From Flavobacterium sp. (GTDB lineage: Bacteria; Bacteroidota; Bacteroidia; Flavobacteriales; Flavobacteriaceae), in NCBI GenBank assembly GCA_030151565.1, contig JASLDM010000079.1:1-6836 (forward strand): a stretch of DNA of 6,836 nt, given 5' to 3'. The position numbers were made by a program, and so were the translations under genes. Below the pieces are notes generated by a model. It ran no database searches and was not told where the DNA came from. It saw nothing but the letters and a program-made list of their open reading frames with translations. This document shows, in pieces, positions 1-6,836 of the stretch; within the stretch, counting starts at the first letter, position 1, and every line of letters begins with the position of its first letter.

Positions 1-179
1 GGCAATTCATTTCCTTTTGAATCTTGACCTTTCCATTGATTAATGTAATTTCTACCATGAGTAAAAACTTCTGTTCCATATCGATTATATATTTTAATCT
101 CCGAAATTCCGTGAGGTGTTAAATCTAATGCATCGTTATAACCATCTCCATTCGGTGAAATTCCTTTTGGTATCGGACA
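1..179 (-). other. T9SS type B C-terminal sorting domain (gliding-motility-associated C-terminal type), partial
   Basis: Residues 1204 to the edge begin CPIPKGISPNGDGYND and continue through IKIYNRYGTEVF to WKGQDSKGNELP. This is the recognisable start and middle of the type B sorting domain (CHU_C/gliding_CTERM family). The usual ending (a GTYYY-like strand and a final basic strand) lies past base 1. Type B domains direct export through the type IX machinery, and unlike type A domains they typically need a PorP/SprF-family partner; such a gene lies at 5830-6753. Confidence 0.92.
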
Positions 180-3100
180 GTCTTCAAAATCAATTGTAAA
201 ACTAGATTCATCCCAACAAAAAGCTTCGCCTTTACCTTCGTTTTTAGCATATACATAAATTGTAGCTGGGTCAATAATTTCCATCCCCGCATACAACTCA
301 ATACCTCCCATTTCAGAGGCCGTAAAATATCTGTTATTCAAAGACAATTCAGGCAAAATAAACTTTTCACATTGCAAAATCATATTAGGCAACACATCTG
401 CTTTTATAGGTTCAACAATACGAACCTCAAAACTACTTTCACCATAACATCCAAATTCATTCTCTTTATAAATATACAGCCTATGTACTCCTACTTCAGA
501 AAAATTCTCCTTACTTTCATAACGTTCACCACTCCCTAAAGCTCCTGTATAATAAGCCTCCCCATTGTTTAAAATTGGAAGTATATAATTACTACAAACT
601 TCTACATTATCAAACTTTGGAACTAATACAGCGTCTAAAACATTTAATTCAAACGTTGAGGAATCAAAACACTTCGTATATGTATTAGTCAATTTGACAA
701 AAATTGTTTTAGATTTCTCTGAAGTACTAAATATTTTTGGCAATCGATTAATATCCTTTCTCAAATCTTCTAAAGTCGAAAAATAAGCAACTTCATAATT
801 ATCTTCATTTAAGCTTTTAAAAATCAAGTCCTCGTTTCCAGAAAGATCAAATTGATTTACAACCCCCGTTAGACTTGGACACACATTAATTGTTTGCAAT
901 TCAGGAATACTTAAATTCTCTTTTATAAATTCAAAATTTCTTTCAAGAACATAATCTTCGCCACCACATTGTTCATAAATAACTTTTGCTGTATAAGTCG
1001 TAGACTCATCTACCGAAACATCTAACTTATCCGTAGTAGCTACCACAACACCATCTTTTAACCATTGAAATGATGCATTCGATTCTCCAGAAGGAGTAAA
1101 TCTCCAAGCTTCTTCAGCAGCTTCCCAAGCACCCAAATTACGGTTTTCCGGAGTTACAGCAATTGATCCATCACTATTCTGAATTCCCAAAAGTCCCTTT
1201 CCATCATTGTGTTCTAAATTAACAGGTCTATTTTTCACATAAACTTCAATAGCATTTGTTCCCTCATACAAAACAAGCTGTGTTGTTTGAGTAGTCCCTT
1301 CCACATCTTCAGGATCGTAAGAAACCCCATATAAACCTAAATGATATATATTAAAAACCAAAGCTCTACAAGGAGCTGTTCCTAAAATCTGATAATTTAC
1401 AGAGAAATCCTCTGGAGATGGATGATCTTCTGGGGTTGTTATTCCCGTAAAGACATTTTTTCTAGGGTCTAAATCTTGTAAAACTCCGAAAATAGCATCA
1501 ACATATGGGGGATGATAATCCCCAACCATCCAGGTATCTGGATCCAAAGATCCTATTGGTCGACTATATGGTATTTGAGCGACATCTTTTAATTTAAAAC
1601 CACTTTTGTCTCCTGGAATATATCTCCCTCCTGGCACTTTATCTTTTATACTAAAAGTTATTGCACCATTTTCTGTAATCAACAACTTGTTATAACTATT
1701 ACCAAAGAAACAAAAATCAAATCCAAGCGGGATAATTTCCGACCATTTATCATCAGTCTTTAATTCAATAGCACCACCACCTACAAATGGAAAAGGCGGG
1801 GCATAGTCAATTGCCGCAACATCATAACTACTAGTTGACTTTAAGTCTAAATAACTCGCGTCAAGAGTAACTGGTACAGGATTAGGATCACATAACACAT
1901 ATTTGTCATCTTCATTAGGTTCTGCACCAATAACGTCAACTGAAATACTTGGACATGCTTGTGGATTGAATATAGAAAATTTACCCGGCCCTTCTAATAA
2001 ACCAAAATCATCTTCTCCACAAATAGGTCTTACATAAAATTTAAAAAAAGTATCCTCTTCTATATCAATAACAGTATAAAAAGGATTTGAGGTTCTAATA
2101 CCTACCGAAGTTGGAGTAGGTGCCGGTTGTTCAATTCTCAATACAAAAACCTCCCATTCTGTTTCTACTCCCTTCGGAACCCAAGTAAGACGAATATCTT
2201 TAGAGCTCTCTACTCTATATGCTTTTAAATCCGTAACTGCAGGGCAAGAAATTTTAGATATTTGAATATTATCTACCGCTGCAGGTGGCTGATTTCCAGC
2301 ATTCGAATCATTTTTCCATTCAAAAACCAAACGTATATTTTGCCCCGCATAAGCAGATAAATCAACAATAACATTTTGAGTTGTAAATTCCGAAACTCCA
2401 AAATAATAATCTAATCCTAATTTAAATCGACTACCTTCTAAAGCTGTAATAGCAGTACCAGCTTGAGGAATATAATCTAACGGCACAATCCAAACATTCA
2501 TAAAATCAGATGGATTTACAGTACTTCCTTCTCCTTTTGAATGCCAATCAAATATAAATGACGCTTCTACAATATCCGAATCTAAGGCTAAATCTCTAAA
2601 AGCATGTGAAACTTGTCCACCAGGAGTACCGAGAGTATACGTATTTGATACCCCATCGTTGTTTGAAATATAAAGAGCTTTGGTTCCCGCTGTAGCAACT
2701 GCAGTTCCTACTTCCCATCTATTCGTTTTATCATTATTAAAAGTCCACTTTATTTCAGACTCAAAGCTTTCAATAAAAGGCAAAGTATGAGGTATTTGTT
2801 GTGTAGTAAATATTGATGGACCAGACCATCCACTGTAACTTGTATCACTACATCTAGAACGCACCCAAGCATAATAACGAGTTCCCGCAACTAAATCAGT
2901 AACTTGAGTTGATGTCCCAGTTACATTCGTCTGTGCAGGCACCACCTCATCACCAGGCAAGAGATTCTCCGTACTTACATAAACCTCATAACTAGATGGA
3001 GCAGTAACTGATGCGTCCCAACCAATCAATGCTGTCGTCTGTGTTAATTCTGAATTAACAATTGCTTTGGGAGCCTTACAGTCGTTTTTTGCAATTACGA

Positions 3101-3788
3101 TATTGTCAATTGCAGCGGGTGGCTGAGTACCTGAACCCGAATCATTAATCCATTCAAAAACCAAACGCATCGATTGTCCTTGAAAAGCAGAAGCATCAAA
3201 AGATAAGTATTCTCTAACAAAACTAGCCTTATCTGCAAAGTCTTTATTACCCAACTTAATAATGGTTTCCGATTCAGACAATTTTGTCCCTGCAACAGGT
3301 GTTTCAGAAGTCGGAATTATCCATACACGAAAATAATCGTATGAAAAAAAACCACCCTCTGCTATTGCTCTCCAATCAAAAGAGATTTCTATCTCAGATA
3401 CATTTAATGGTATAGAGAAGTCTTTATAAGCAAAGGAAACTTGTTTTAAACTCACATCATAGGTATTTGTCGCCCCGTTATCTTTAGAAATATATAACGA
3501 CTTCGTACCTACTCCTGCACTGACGGCTGTACCTACAACCCATTGATTATTTACATCGTTTACAAAATTCCAAGTTGAAGCACCTTCAAAGTCTTCAGAA
3601 AAAATAATTCTCGATACAGGCTCATCGAGAAAAAATGCATTAAAAAAAGCAGCCTTAAAAGCTACTTCTGGAGCATACGATTTAGTTCGCCAAACAGAAC
3701 TATCATTAAAATTTGTAAAGGCGAAACTCTTTTGAATTAAAAACAGAAAAAAAATTCCGTAAAATAAAAAAGATGGCTTTTGTTTCAT
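1..3788 (-). CDS. Large modular surface adhesin-like protein with T9SS type B sorting domain (3' end cut by window edge)
   Basis: I translated this frame by hand from ATG at 3788-3786 to the left edge: 1262 whole codons with no stop or frameshift. Residues 1-23 are a signal peptide (hydrophobic core, cleavage likely after SFA). Residues about 60-235 and 336-513 are two related jelly-roll domains of the choice-of-anchor J/MAM-like type, each followed by a fibronectin type III-like domain (about 237-330 and 514-608). Residues about 625-900 match a nidogen-like domain common in flavobacterial type B cargo (GFDFCFFGNSYNKL, later GTAPCR and EAWRFTPSGE). An Ig-like segment (903-942, FQWLKDG, TTYTAKV) and three cysteine-bearing Ig-like units follow to 1202. 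From 1204 comes the type B sorting domain, with SPNGDGYND at 1211-1219, IYNRYG at 1233-1238 and W1252. Roughly the last 20-30 residues are missing. The family is exported by the T9SS and displayed or released at the cell surface. The adhesin role is inferred; no catalytic motif was recognised. It has its own promoter, separated from the upstream operon by a terminator. Confidence 0.93.
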   Translation of the reverse strand, partial: MKQKPSFLFYGIFFLFLIQKSFAFTNFNDSSVWRTKSYAPEVAFKAAFFNAFFLDEPVSRIIFSEDFEGASTWNFVNDVNNQWVVGTAVSAGVGTKSLYISKDNGATNTYDVSLKQVSFAYKDFSIPLNVSEIEISFDWRAIAEGGFFSYDYFRVWIIPTSETPVAGTKLSESETIIKLGNKDFADKASFVREYLSFDASAFQGQSMRLVFEWINDSGSGTQPPAAIDNIVIAKNDCKAPKAIVNSELTQTTALIGWDASVTAPSSYEVYVSTENLLPGDEVVPAQTNVTGTSTQVTDLVAGTRYYAWVRSRCSDTSYSGWSGPSIFTTQQIPHTLPFIESFESEIKWTFNNDKTNRWEVGTAVATAGTKALYISNNDGVSNTYTLGTPGGQVSHAFRDLALDSDIVEASFIFDWHSKGEGSTVNPSDFMNVWIVPLDYIPQAGTAITALEGSRFKLGLDYYFGVSEFTTQNVIVDLSAYAGQNIRLVFEWKNDSNAGNQPPAAVDNIQISKISCPAVTDLKAYRVESSKDIRLTWVPKGVETEWEVFVLRIEQPAPTPTSVGIRTSNPFYTVIDIEEDTFFKFYVRPICGEDDFGLLEGPGKFSIFNPQACPSISVDVIGAEPNEDDKYVLCDPNPVPVTLDASYLDLKSTSSYDVAAIDYAPPFPFVGGGAIELKTDDKWSEIIPLGFDFCFFGNSYNKLLITENGAITFSIKDKVPGGRYIPGDKSGFKLKDVAQIPYSRPIGSLDPDTWMVGDYHPPYVDAIFGVLQDLDPRKNVFTGITTPEDHPSPEDFSVNYQILGTAPCRALVFNIYHLGLYGVSYDPEDVEGTTQTTQLVLYEGTNAIEVYVKNRPVNLEHNDGKGLLGIQNSDGSIAVTPENRNLGAWEAAEEAWRFTPSGESNASFQWLKDGVVVATTDKLDVSVDESTTYTAKVIYEQCGGEDYVLERNFEFIKENLSIPELQTINVCPSLTGVVNQFDLSGNEDLIFKSLNEDNYEVAYFSTLEDLRKDINRLPKIFSTSEKSKTIFVKLTNTYTKCFDSSTFELNVLDAVLVPKFDNVEVCSNYILPILNNGEAYYTGALGSGERYESKENFSEVGVHRLYIYKENEFGCYGESSFEVRIVEPIKADVLPNMILQCEKFILPELSLNNRYFTASEMGGIELYAGMEIIDPATIYVYAKNEGKGEAFCWDESSFTIDFEDCPIPKGISPNGDGYNDALDLTPHGISEIKIYNRYGTEVFTHGRNYINQWKGQDSKGNEL
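180..629 (-). repeat. Two tandem Ig-like repeats of about 75 residues before the sorting domain
   Basis: Residues about 1054-1126 and 1129-1203 of the large secreted protein align with each other. CSNYILPIL matches CEKFILPEL, the sequence YYT (copy 1) matches YFT (copy 2), and the end LYIYKENEFGCYGESSFEV matches IYVYAKNEG...CWDESSFTI. Each has a cysteine near its start (C1065, C1140) and one near its end (C1114, C1191), which could form one disulfide per unit. Such repeats act as a stalk that holds the N-terminal domains away from the surface; that role is inferred. Confidence 0.75.
1959..2777 (-). repeat. Module copy 2: jelly-roll (anchor J/MAM-like) plus FN3-like domain
   Basis: Residues about 338-610 of the large secreted protein, directly following copy 1. 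It repeats the same order of blocks: FIESFES with W348, RWEVGTAV, TKALYIS, IRLVFEWKNDS, QPPAAVDNI, then an FN3-like part with LTWVPKG, WEVFVLR and KFYVRPIC. The FN3 part has diverged more from copy 1 than the jelly roll has. Nucleotides 2267-2336 are about 79% identical by hand count to 3101-3170, so part of the similarity is still visible in the DNA. Confidence 0.8.
2784..3602 (-). repeat. Module copy 1: jelly-roll (anchor J/MAM-like) plus FN3-like domain
   Basis: Residues about 63-335 of the large secreted protein. The module starts at FSEDFEG and W73, has the core WVVGTAV, TKSLYIS, and ends its jelly roll at MRLVFEW and PPAAIDNI. The FN3-like part carries IGWDAS, YEVYVS and RYYAWVRSRC. It aligns with copy 2 at an offset of 275-278 residues, including shared blocks around GTKxLYIS, LVFEWxNDS and QPPAAxDNI. 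Boundaries are approximate. Jelly-roll domains of this group usually bind glycans or proteins, but no ligand can be read from the sequence. Confidence 0.8.
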
Positions 3789-3866
3789 AATTGTTGTCGA
3801 TTTTTAAAAGTTGCAAAGGTATATCATTTGCATAAAATTATATTAACATTATGAAACAAAAAAGCC
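3775..3866. repeat. Short inverted repeat bracketing the adhesin promoter
   Basis: Left arm 3775-3791 and right arm 3848-3866 are reverse complements: both read ATTATGAAACAAAA followed by GCC, differing by two extra A residues in the right arm. The exact match is 14 bases. The left arm contains the adhesin start codon and first codons. The right arm overlaps the T-tract and first stem bases of the terminator. The -7 element lies between the arms. No recombinase gene is visible in the window. Confidence 0.55.
3814..3821 (-). promoter_or_regulatory. Candidate Bacteroidota -7 promoter element for the adhesin gene
   Basis: On the minus strand this reads TACCTTTG, a full match to the flavobacterial -7 consensus TAnnTTTG. 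It lies 25 bases upstream of the ATG, which leaves a 5' leader of about 20 bases. The -33 element is weak: a TGTT lies about 23 bases further upstream instead of a clear TTG at the best spacing. It sits after the upstream terminator, which supports independent transcription of the adhesin gene. Confidence 0.6.
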
Positions 3867-3886
3867 CCGATTTATTCAATCGGGGC
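3858..3886 (-). terminator. Rho-independent terminator of the porP/ompA-like operon
   Basis: Arms 3864-3872 and 3878-3886 form a perfect 9-bp GC-rich stem with a 5-base loop. Read on the minus strand, the stem is followed by six T residues (3863-3858). It lies 18 bases past the stop codon of the OmpA-family gene, so it closes that operon and separates it from the adhesin gene. Confidence 0.92.
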
Positions 3887-3904
3887 CTATATATTAAGAA
3901 CTTA

Positions 3905-5800
3905 TTACTTTTTCAAAATGATAAATTCAGATCTTCTATTTATTGCAAACTCTTCTTCAGTACAATTATCACCACAATCAATTTTCGGTGAACTCTCTCC
4001 GTACCCTTCAGATTCTAAGCGATACGCATCAATCCCTTTGGATAAAATATATTGCTTAGTCGTTGTTGCACGCTGTTGTGATAATTTTAAATTGTAAATA
4101 TCACTTCCACGAGAATCTGTATGCGATTTAATCTTAATACGCATATTTGGATGACGCTTCATTACTTGAACCAATTTATCTAATTCAAAAGCACCTTCAC
4201 GCGTAATATTACTACGATTAAATTCAAAGTAAATATCCCCTAATAAGATTTCTTCCGTTAAGATAATCACTTCAATAGGACGAAGTGTTACATCAATCTT
4301 CTGACGTCCTCCTTTGTGCAATGGAACTTCAATCACTTTACTTTCAAAATCTTCTTTCGATACGTGTAAATTAAAAAACTTATTACAATCTACTACATAC
4401 TCAACAATACCTCTAGAGTCTGATTCTTTTGTTTCAATTAAGTTTTTATAATCATCAAAAATATCAACTTTTACACCTTCAAGAACTTCTCCTGTTTTTT
4501 CATTTGTAACCGTAACATACATTTCAGTATTACACACTGGAATTGCTTTATAAATATCATCTCTTCCTACACGATTAGTTGAGAAAAATCCAATATTTTT
4601 TGAAGGATAAAAGGAAAAAGAAAAATCATCTTTTGCTGTATTGATAGGAGCTCCTAAATTTTTAGGTTCTGCTTGTGGGATTTCTAAGTCTACCACATAA
4701 ATATCTAAACCACCAAATCCTTTACGCGCGTCTGAAGCAAAGTACAACTTATTATCAGCAGAAATAAAAGGAAATGATTCACGTCCTTCGGTATTCACTT
4801 GTCCCCCCATATTCAAAGGCACACCATAACTCCCATCCTCGTGAACAGCTACTTTCCAAATATCCATTCCTCCTGATGTTCCTGGCATGTCAGAAGCGAA
4901 ATACAAAGTTTTCCCATCAGCACTTAAACTAGGATTACTTACAGAATAATCTTTTCCATTGAAAGGAACCGCTTCAATATTTGACCATTTATCTCCTTTT
5001 TTTGTAGCTCGGAACAAACTTACTTTCCCAAGTTTAATACGTTTCTTTTTATTATTAACATAGTTACCTTCTCTAAAGCTTTCTGTTGCAAAAAACATAG
5101 TTTTCCCATCAGCACTTACTGTAGCAGGACCATCGTGATATTGCGTATTAATTTCTGAAACTGCTTCAACATCCGTCAAAGGATCATTAGCATTTTTATA
5201 TTTTGCACGATACAAATCAAGATATGGTTGATCATCCCATCCGTAAGTTTTTCCTTTACCTGCTCTATTAGATGTAAAATACAAAGTATCATGCGCCGTT
5301 AAAAAAGCACCGAAATCAGATCCTCTTAAATCATTTATTCCTGTATCCTCAAAAGTAAAAAGCTCTTCTTGGCTACGCAATCTTGGAATGTAATCTGGAT
5401 CCCTTTGAAATGCAATCGCACGTTGATCATCCGGAGCCATTTGAGCAAACTTCTTCATGATCTCATTAGACGTATCATAACGCCCACTTGCTTTAAGCAT
5501 TTGAGCATAACGATAGTAGATCTCTGAATCTAAAGTTGGATCTTTTTCAATCGCTTTTCCATAATACTTAGCTGCTTCAACAGTGTTGAATACATTGTAA
5601 TAACAATCTGCTAATTGTAAATGTATATAGTTATCGGTTTTAACTCCACGAACCATTTTTTGATATGCTGCTGCTGCATCAACAAATTCATAGTTCTTGT
5701 AATGTTCATCTGCAAGCTCCAAAGGAGTTTTCATTTTTTGTTGGGCATGTCCAAAAAAAACAGCTCCAGCAAAAAAAAGGCTTATATAAAATTTCTTCAT
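3905..5800 (-). CDS. PorE-like OmpA-family protein: TPR, PD40 propeller, regulatory-like domain, OmpA peptidoglycan-binding domain
   Basis: This is a 631-residue periplasmic protein. Residues 1-19 are a signal peptide (cleavage likely HA|QQ); there is no lipobox cysteine. Residues about 25-125 are TPR-like helices (ADEHYKNYEF, LADCYYNV, AAKYYGKAIEKDP). Residues about 160-420 form a PD40/WD40-like propeller with repeated blocks LYFTSNR, VSADGKTMFFATE, LSADGKTLYFASD, KLYFASD and IGFFSTNR. Residues about 425-508 are a carboxypeptidase regulatory-like beta sandwich. Residues 519-630 are the OmpA domain, with IYFEFNRSNI, the peptidoglycan-binding block HTDSRGSD (560-567), NLKLSQQRA (570-578) and the end NRRSEFIILKK. 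The order matches PorE of the type IX system, which links the apparatus to peptidoglycan. It lies 29 bases after the PorP/SprF-family gene, so the two are likely co-transcribed. The start is preceded by TTAAAACAAC. Two TAA stops stand in tandem (3907-3902). It may be a paralog dedicated to local cargo and not the housekeeping PorE. Confidence 0.93.
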   Translation of the reverse strand: MKKFYISLFFAGAVFFGHAQQKMKTPLELADEHYKNYEFVDAAAAYQKMVRGVKTDNYIHLQLADCYYNVFNTVEAAKYYGKAIEKDPTLDSEIYYRYAQMLKASGRYDTSNEIMKKFAQMAPDDQRAIAFQRDPDYIPRLRSQEELFTFEDTGINDLRGSDFGAFLTAHDTLYFTSNRAGKGKTYGWDDQPYLDLYRAKYKNANDPLTDVEAVSEINTQYHDGPATVSADGKTMFFATESFREGNYVNNKKKRIKLGKVSLFRATKKGDKWSNIEAVPFNGKDYSVSNPSLSADGKTLYFASDMPGTSGGMDIWKVAVHEDGSYGVPLNMGGQVNTEGRESFPFISADNKLYFASDARKGFGGLDIYVVDLEIPQAEPKNLGAPINTAKDDFSFSFYPSKNIGFFSTNRVGRDDIYKAIPVCNTEMYVTVTNEKTGEVLEGVKVDIFDDYKNLIETKESDSRGIVEYVVDCNKFFNLHVSKEDFESKVIEVPLHKGGRQKIDVTLRPIEVIILTEEILLGDIYFEFNRSNITREGAFELDKLVQVMKRHPNMRIKIKSHTDSRGSDIYNLKLSQQRATTTKQYILSKGIDAYRLESEGYGESSPKIDCGDNCTEEEFAINRRSEFIILKK

Positions 5801-5829
5801 AATTAAGGTTGTTTTAATGTTGCTTTCGT

Positions 5830-6753
5830 TTAGAAATATCTTGGAGAACTAGATACTTTTCTAGAAAAATAGATATCATATAAAAGCATAAATTCATGCG
5901 AAGCTTTTCCTTTTACTTTCAAATCAGACATCACGTGATCATATGCATATCCAACACGCAAATTCGGAAGTACACGGTAATTAACCATACCTCCAATAGC
6001 ATCATCTAAACGATATGTTGCTCCAACTTCAAACTTATTCATGAATAATGCATTAAATGAAACATCAAATGAAACAGGTGCATTCATTGCATATTTAACC
6101 ATTGCTGATGGTTTTAATTTCAACTGATCATTAACATCGAAAACATATCCCCCAGTTAAGAACATATGAATCTCTTGCGTTCCAAAGTTCTTCCCATCAT
6201 AGTTCAAATAATTTCCTTTAAGTATATTCGGGACTCCTAATCCAACATAATAATTTTCTGTATAATAATACGCTCCCAAACCTACATTAAACAAAGTCGA
6301 TTTCTCATCTTTTGAAAAAGCTGGATCATTTTTATCTGGTACAAACTCACTTCCAATTTCAGAAAACAGGTTTACATCGTGCATCGTTACACCTGCCTTT
6401 AAACCCAATGCCAATTTATGAGGTCCACCTAAGTCTAAGGTATACGAGAAGTCTCCATAAATGTTATTCTCTTTTACAGGTCCAATTTTGTCTGTTAAAG
6501 CTGTTAACCCTAATCCTACATTTTTTCCAACACGTTTGTGTCCGAATAACGTAGTTGTAACTGGAGCACCGTCCAACCCAACCCATTGTCTACGATGTAA
6601 AGCTCCTAAAGATAATGCCTCTGTAGATCCTGCATATGCGGGGTTAACTACACTTTGATTATACATATACTGCGAATAATGCGGGTTTTGCTGTCCCTGC
6701 ATCTCTGTTACAAATAAGAAAGCGGCAAACGCTACTAAATATATTCTCTTCAT
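5830..6753 (-). CDS. PorP/SprF-family type IX secretion outer-membrane protein
   Basis: This 307-residue protein has a signal peptide at 1-20 (cleavage likely QG|QQ) and then the family signature: HYSQYMYNQSVVNPAYAGS (25-43), followed by RRQWVGLDGAPVTT (54-67). The rest is alternating beta strands rich in glycine and aromatic residues, such as VGLGLTALTDKIGPV, FNVGLGAYYY, YVGLGVPNIL and LRVGYAYDHVMS. It ends SPRYF, with the terminal phenylalanine usual for outer-membrane barrels. Length is normal for the family. Members pair with proteins that carry type B sorting domains and are needed for their secretion or surface attachment (SprF for SprB in Flavobacterium johnsoniae). Here it is the first gene of an operon with the PorE-like gene. 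The likely cargo candidates are the adhesin downstream or an unseen gene upstream. The leader AAAACAACAAATT before ATG is Bacteroidota-like and lacks a Shine-Dalgarno sequence. No convincing promoter was found. Confidence 0.94.
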   Translation of the reverse strand: MKRIYLVAFAAFLFVTEMQGQQNPHYSQYMYNQSVVNPAYAGSTEALSLGALHRRQWVGLDGAPVTTTLFGHKRVGKNVGLGLTALTDKIGPVKENNIYGDFSYTLDLGGPHKLALGLKAGVTMHDVNLFSEIGSEFVPDKNDPAFSKDEKSTLFNVGLGAYYYTENYYVGLGVPNILKGNYLNYDGKNFGTQEIHMFLTGGYVFDVNDQLKLKPSAMVKYAMNAPVSFDVSFNALFMNKFEVGATYRLDDAIGGMVNYRVLPNLRVGYAYDHVMSDLKVKGKASHEFMLLYDIYFSRKVSSSPRYF

Positions 6754-6778
6754 AATTTGTTGTTTTAATATTGAGAAA

Positions 6779-6811
6779 CATAGCTGACGCTCAAATCGAA
6801 CGTCAGCTATG
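6779..6811. terminator. Perfect 11-bp hairpin, candidate terminator of an upstream gene or leader hairpin
   Basis: Arms CATAGCTGACG (6779-6789) and CGTCAGCTATG (6801-6811) are exact reverse complements with an 11-base loop. On the minus strand the stem is followed by TTTCTC, a weak T-tract. On the plus strand it is followed by a T-rich run (6812-6834). It ends 25 bases before the PorP/SprF-family start codon. The most likely role is a terminator, possibly bidirectional, for genes outside the window. A regulatory leader hairpin is also possible. Confidence 0.55.
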
Positions 6812-6836
6812 CTTAGGTATTATTTATTTATTTGAA

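Noticed and set aside
3095..3295. 66-residue minus-strand reading frame
   Set aside because: It lies in another frame inside the continuous 1262-codon adhesin frame, and its product resembles no protein family.
5621..5806. 61-residue plus-strand reading frame
   Set aside because: It is antisense to the start of the PorE-like gene, has no leader or homology, and is explained by the AT-rich complement of signal peptide and TPR codons.
6312..6658. Two overlapping plus-strand reading frames of 80 and 65 residues
   Set aside because: Both are antisense to the well-supported PorP/SprF-family gene, overlap each other in different frames and look like chance open frames.
6775..6782. TATGTTTC on the minus strand as a -7 element for the PorP/SprF-family gene
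   Set aside because: The last base differs from TAnnTTTG, it overlaps the hairpin arm, and the only upstream TTTG is just 9 bases away, too close for a -33 element.
1..6836. CRISPR array, tRNA, rRNA, insertion sequence or phage genes
   Set aside because: Non-coding DNA totals only about 230 bases. It holds hairpins and a promoter but no regular spaced repeats, cloverleaf, transposase or phage-like sequence.

Overview
This AT-rich window looks like the chromosome of a Flavobacteriaceae member (phylum Bacteroidota). The evidence is a type IX secretion system (T9SS) type B sorting domain, a PorP/SprF-family barrel, a PorE-like OmpA protein, a Bacteroidota-type -7 promoter element (TAnnTTTG), and A-rich translation leaders with no Shine-Dalgarno sequence. 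The species cannot be named from this sequence.

All three genes lie on the minus strand, so the window reads from right to left. Bases 6754-6836 hold a perfect 11-bp hairpin just upstream of the first gene, probably the terminator of a gene that ends beyond the right edge. Bases 5830-6753 encode a 307-residue PorP/SprF-family outer-membrane protein. After a 29-base gap, 3905-5800 encodes a 631-residue lipid-anchorless periplasmic protein with the order TPR, PD40 propeller, carboxypeptidase regulatory-like domain, OmpA peptidoglycan-binding domain, which is the PorE layout. These two genes form an operon that ends in a strong intrinsic terminator (3858-3886).

Bases 3789-3857 hold a separate promoter. 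Bases 1-3788 are one uninterrupted reading frame of 1262 whole codons that runs off the left edge. It encodes a large secreted modular protein: signal peptide, two copies of a jelly-roll (choice-of-anchor J/MAM-like) plus fibronectin type III module, a nidogen-like central domain, several Ig-like repeats, and the T9SS type B sorting domain, which lacks only its last stretch.

Functionally, the set reads as a surface-adhesin export cassette. Type B cargo proteins are known to depend on PorP/SprF-like partners for secretion or attachment. A PorE-like protein could tie such a partner to peptidoglycan. That the adhesin here is the cargo of this particular pair is inferred from proximity. The least ordinary details are the internal module duplication in the adhesin and a short inverted repeat that brackets its promoter and includes its start codon.
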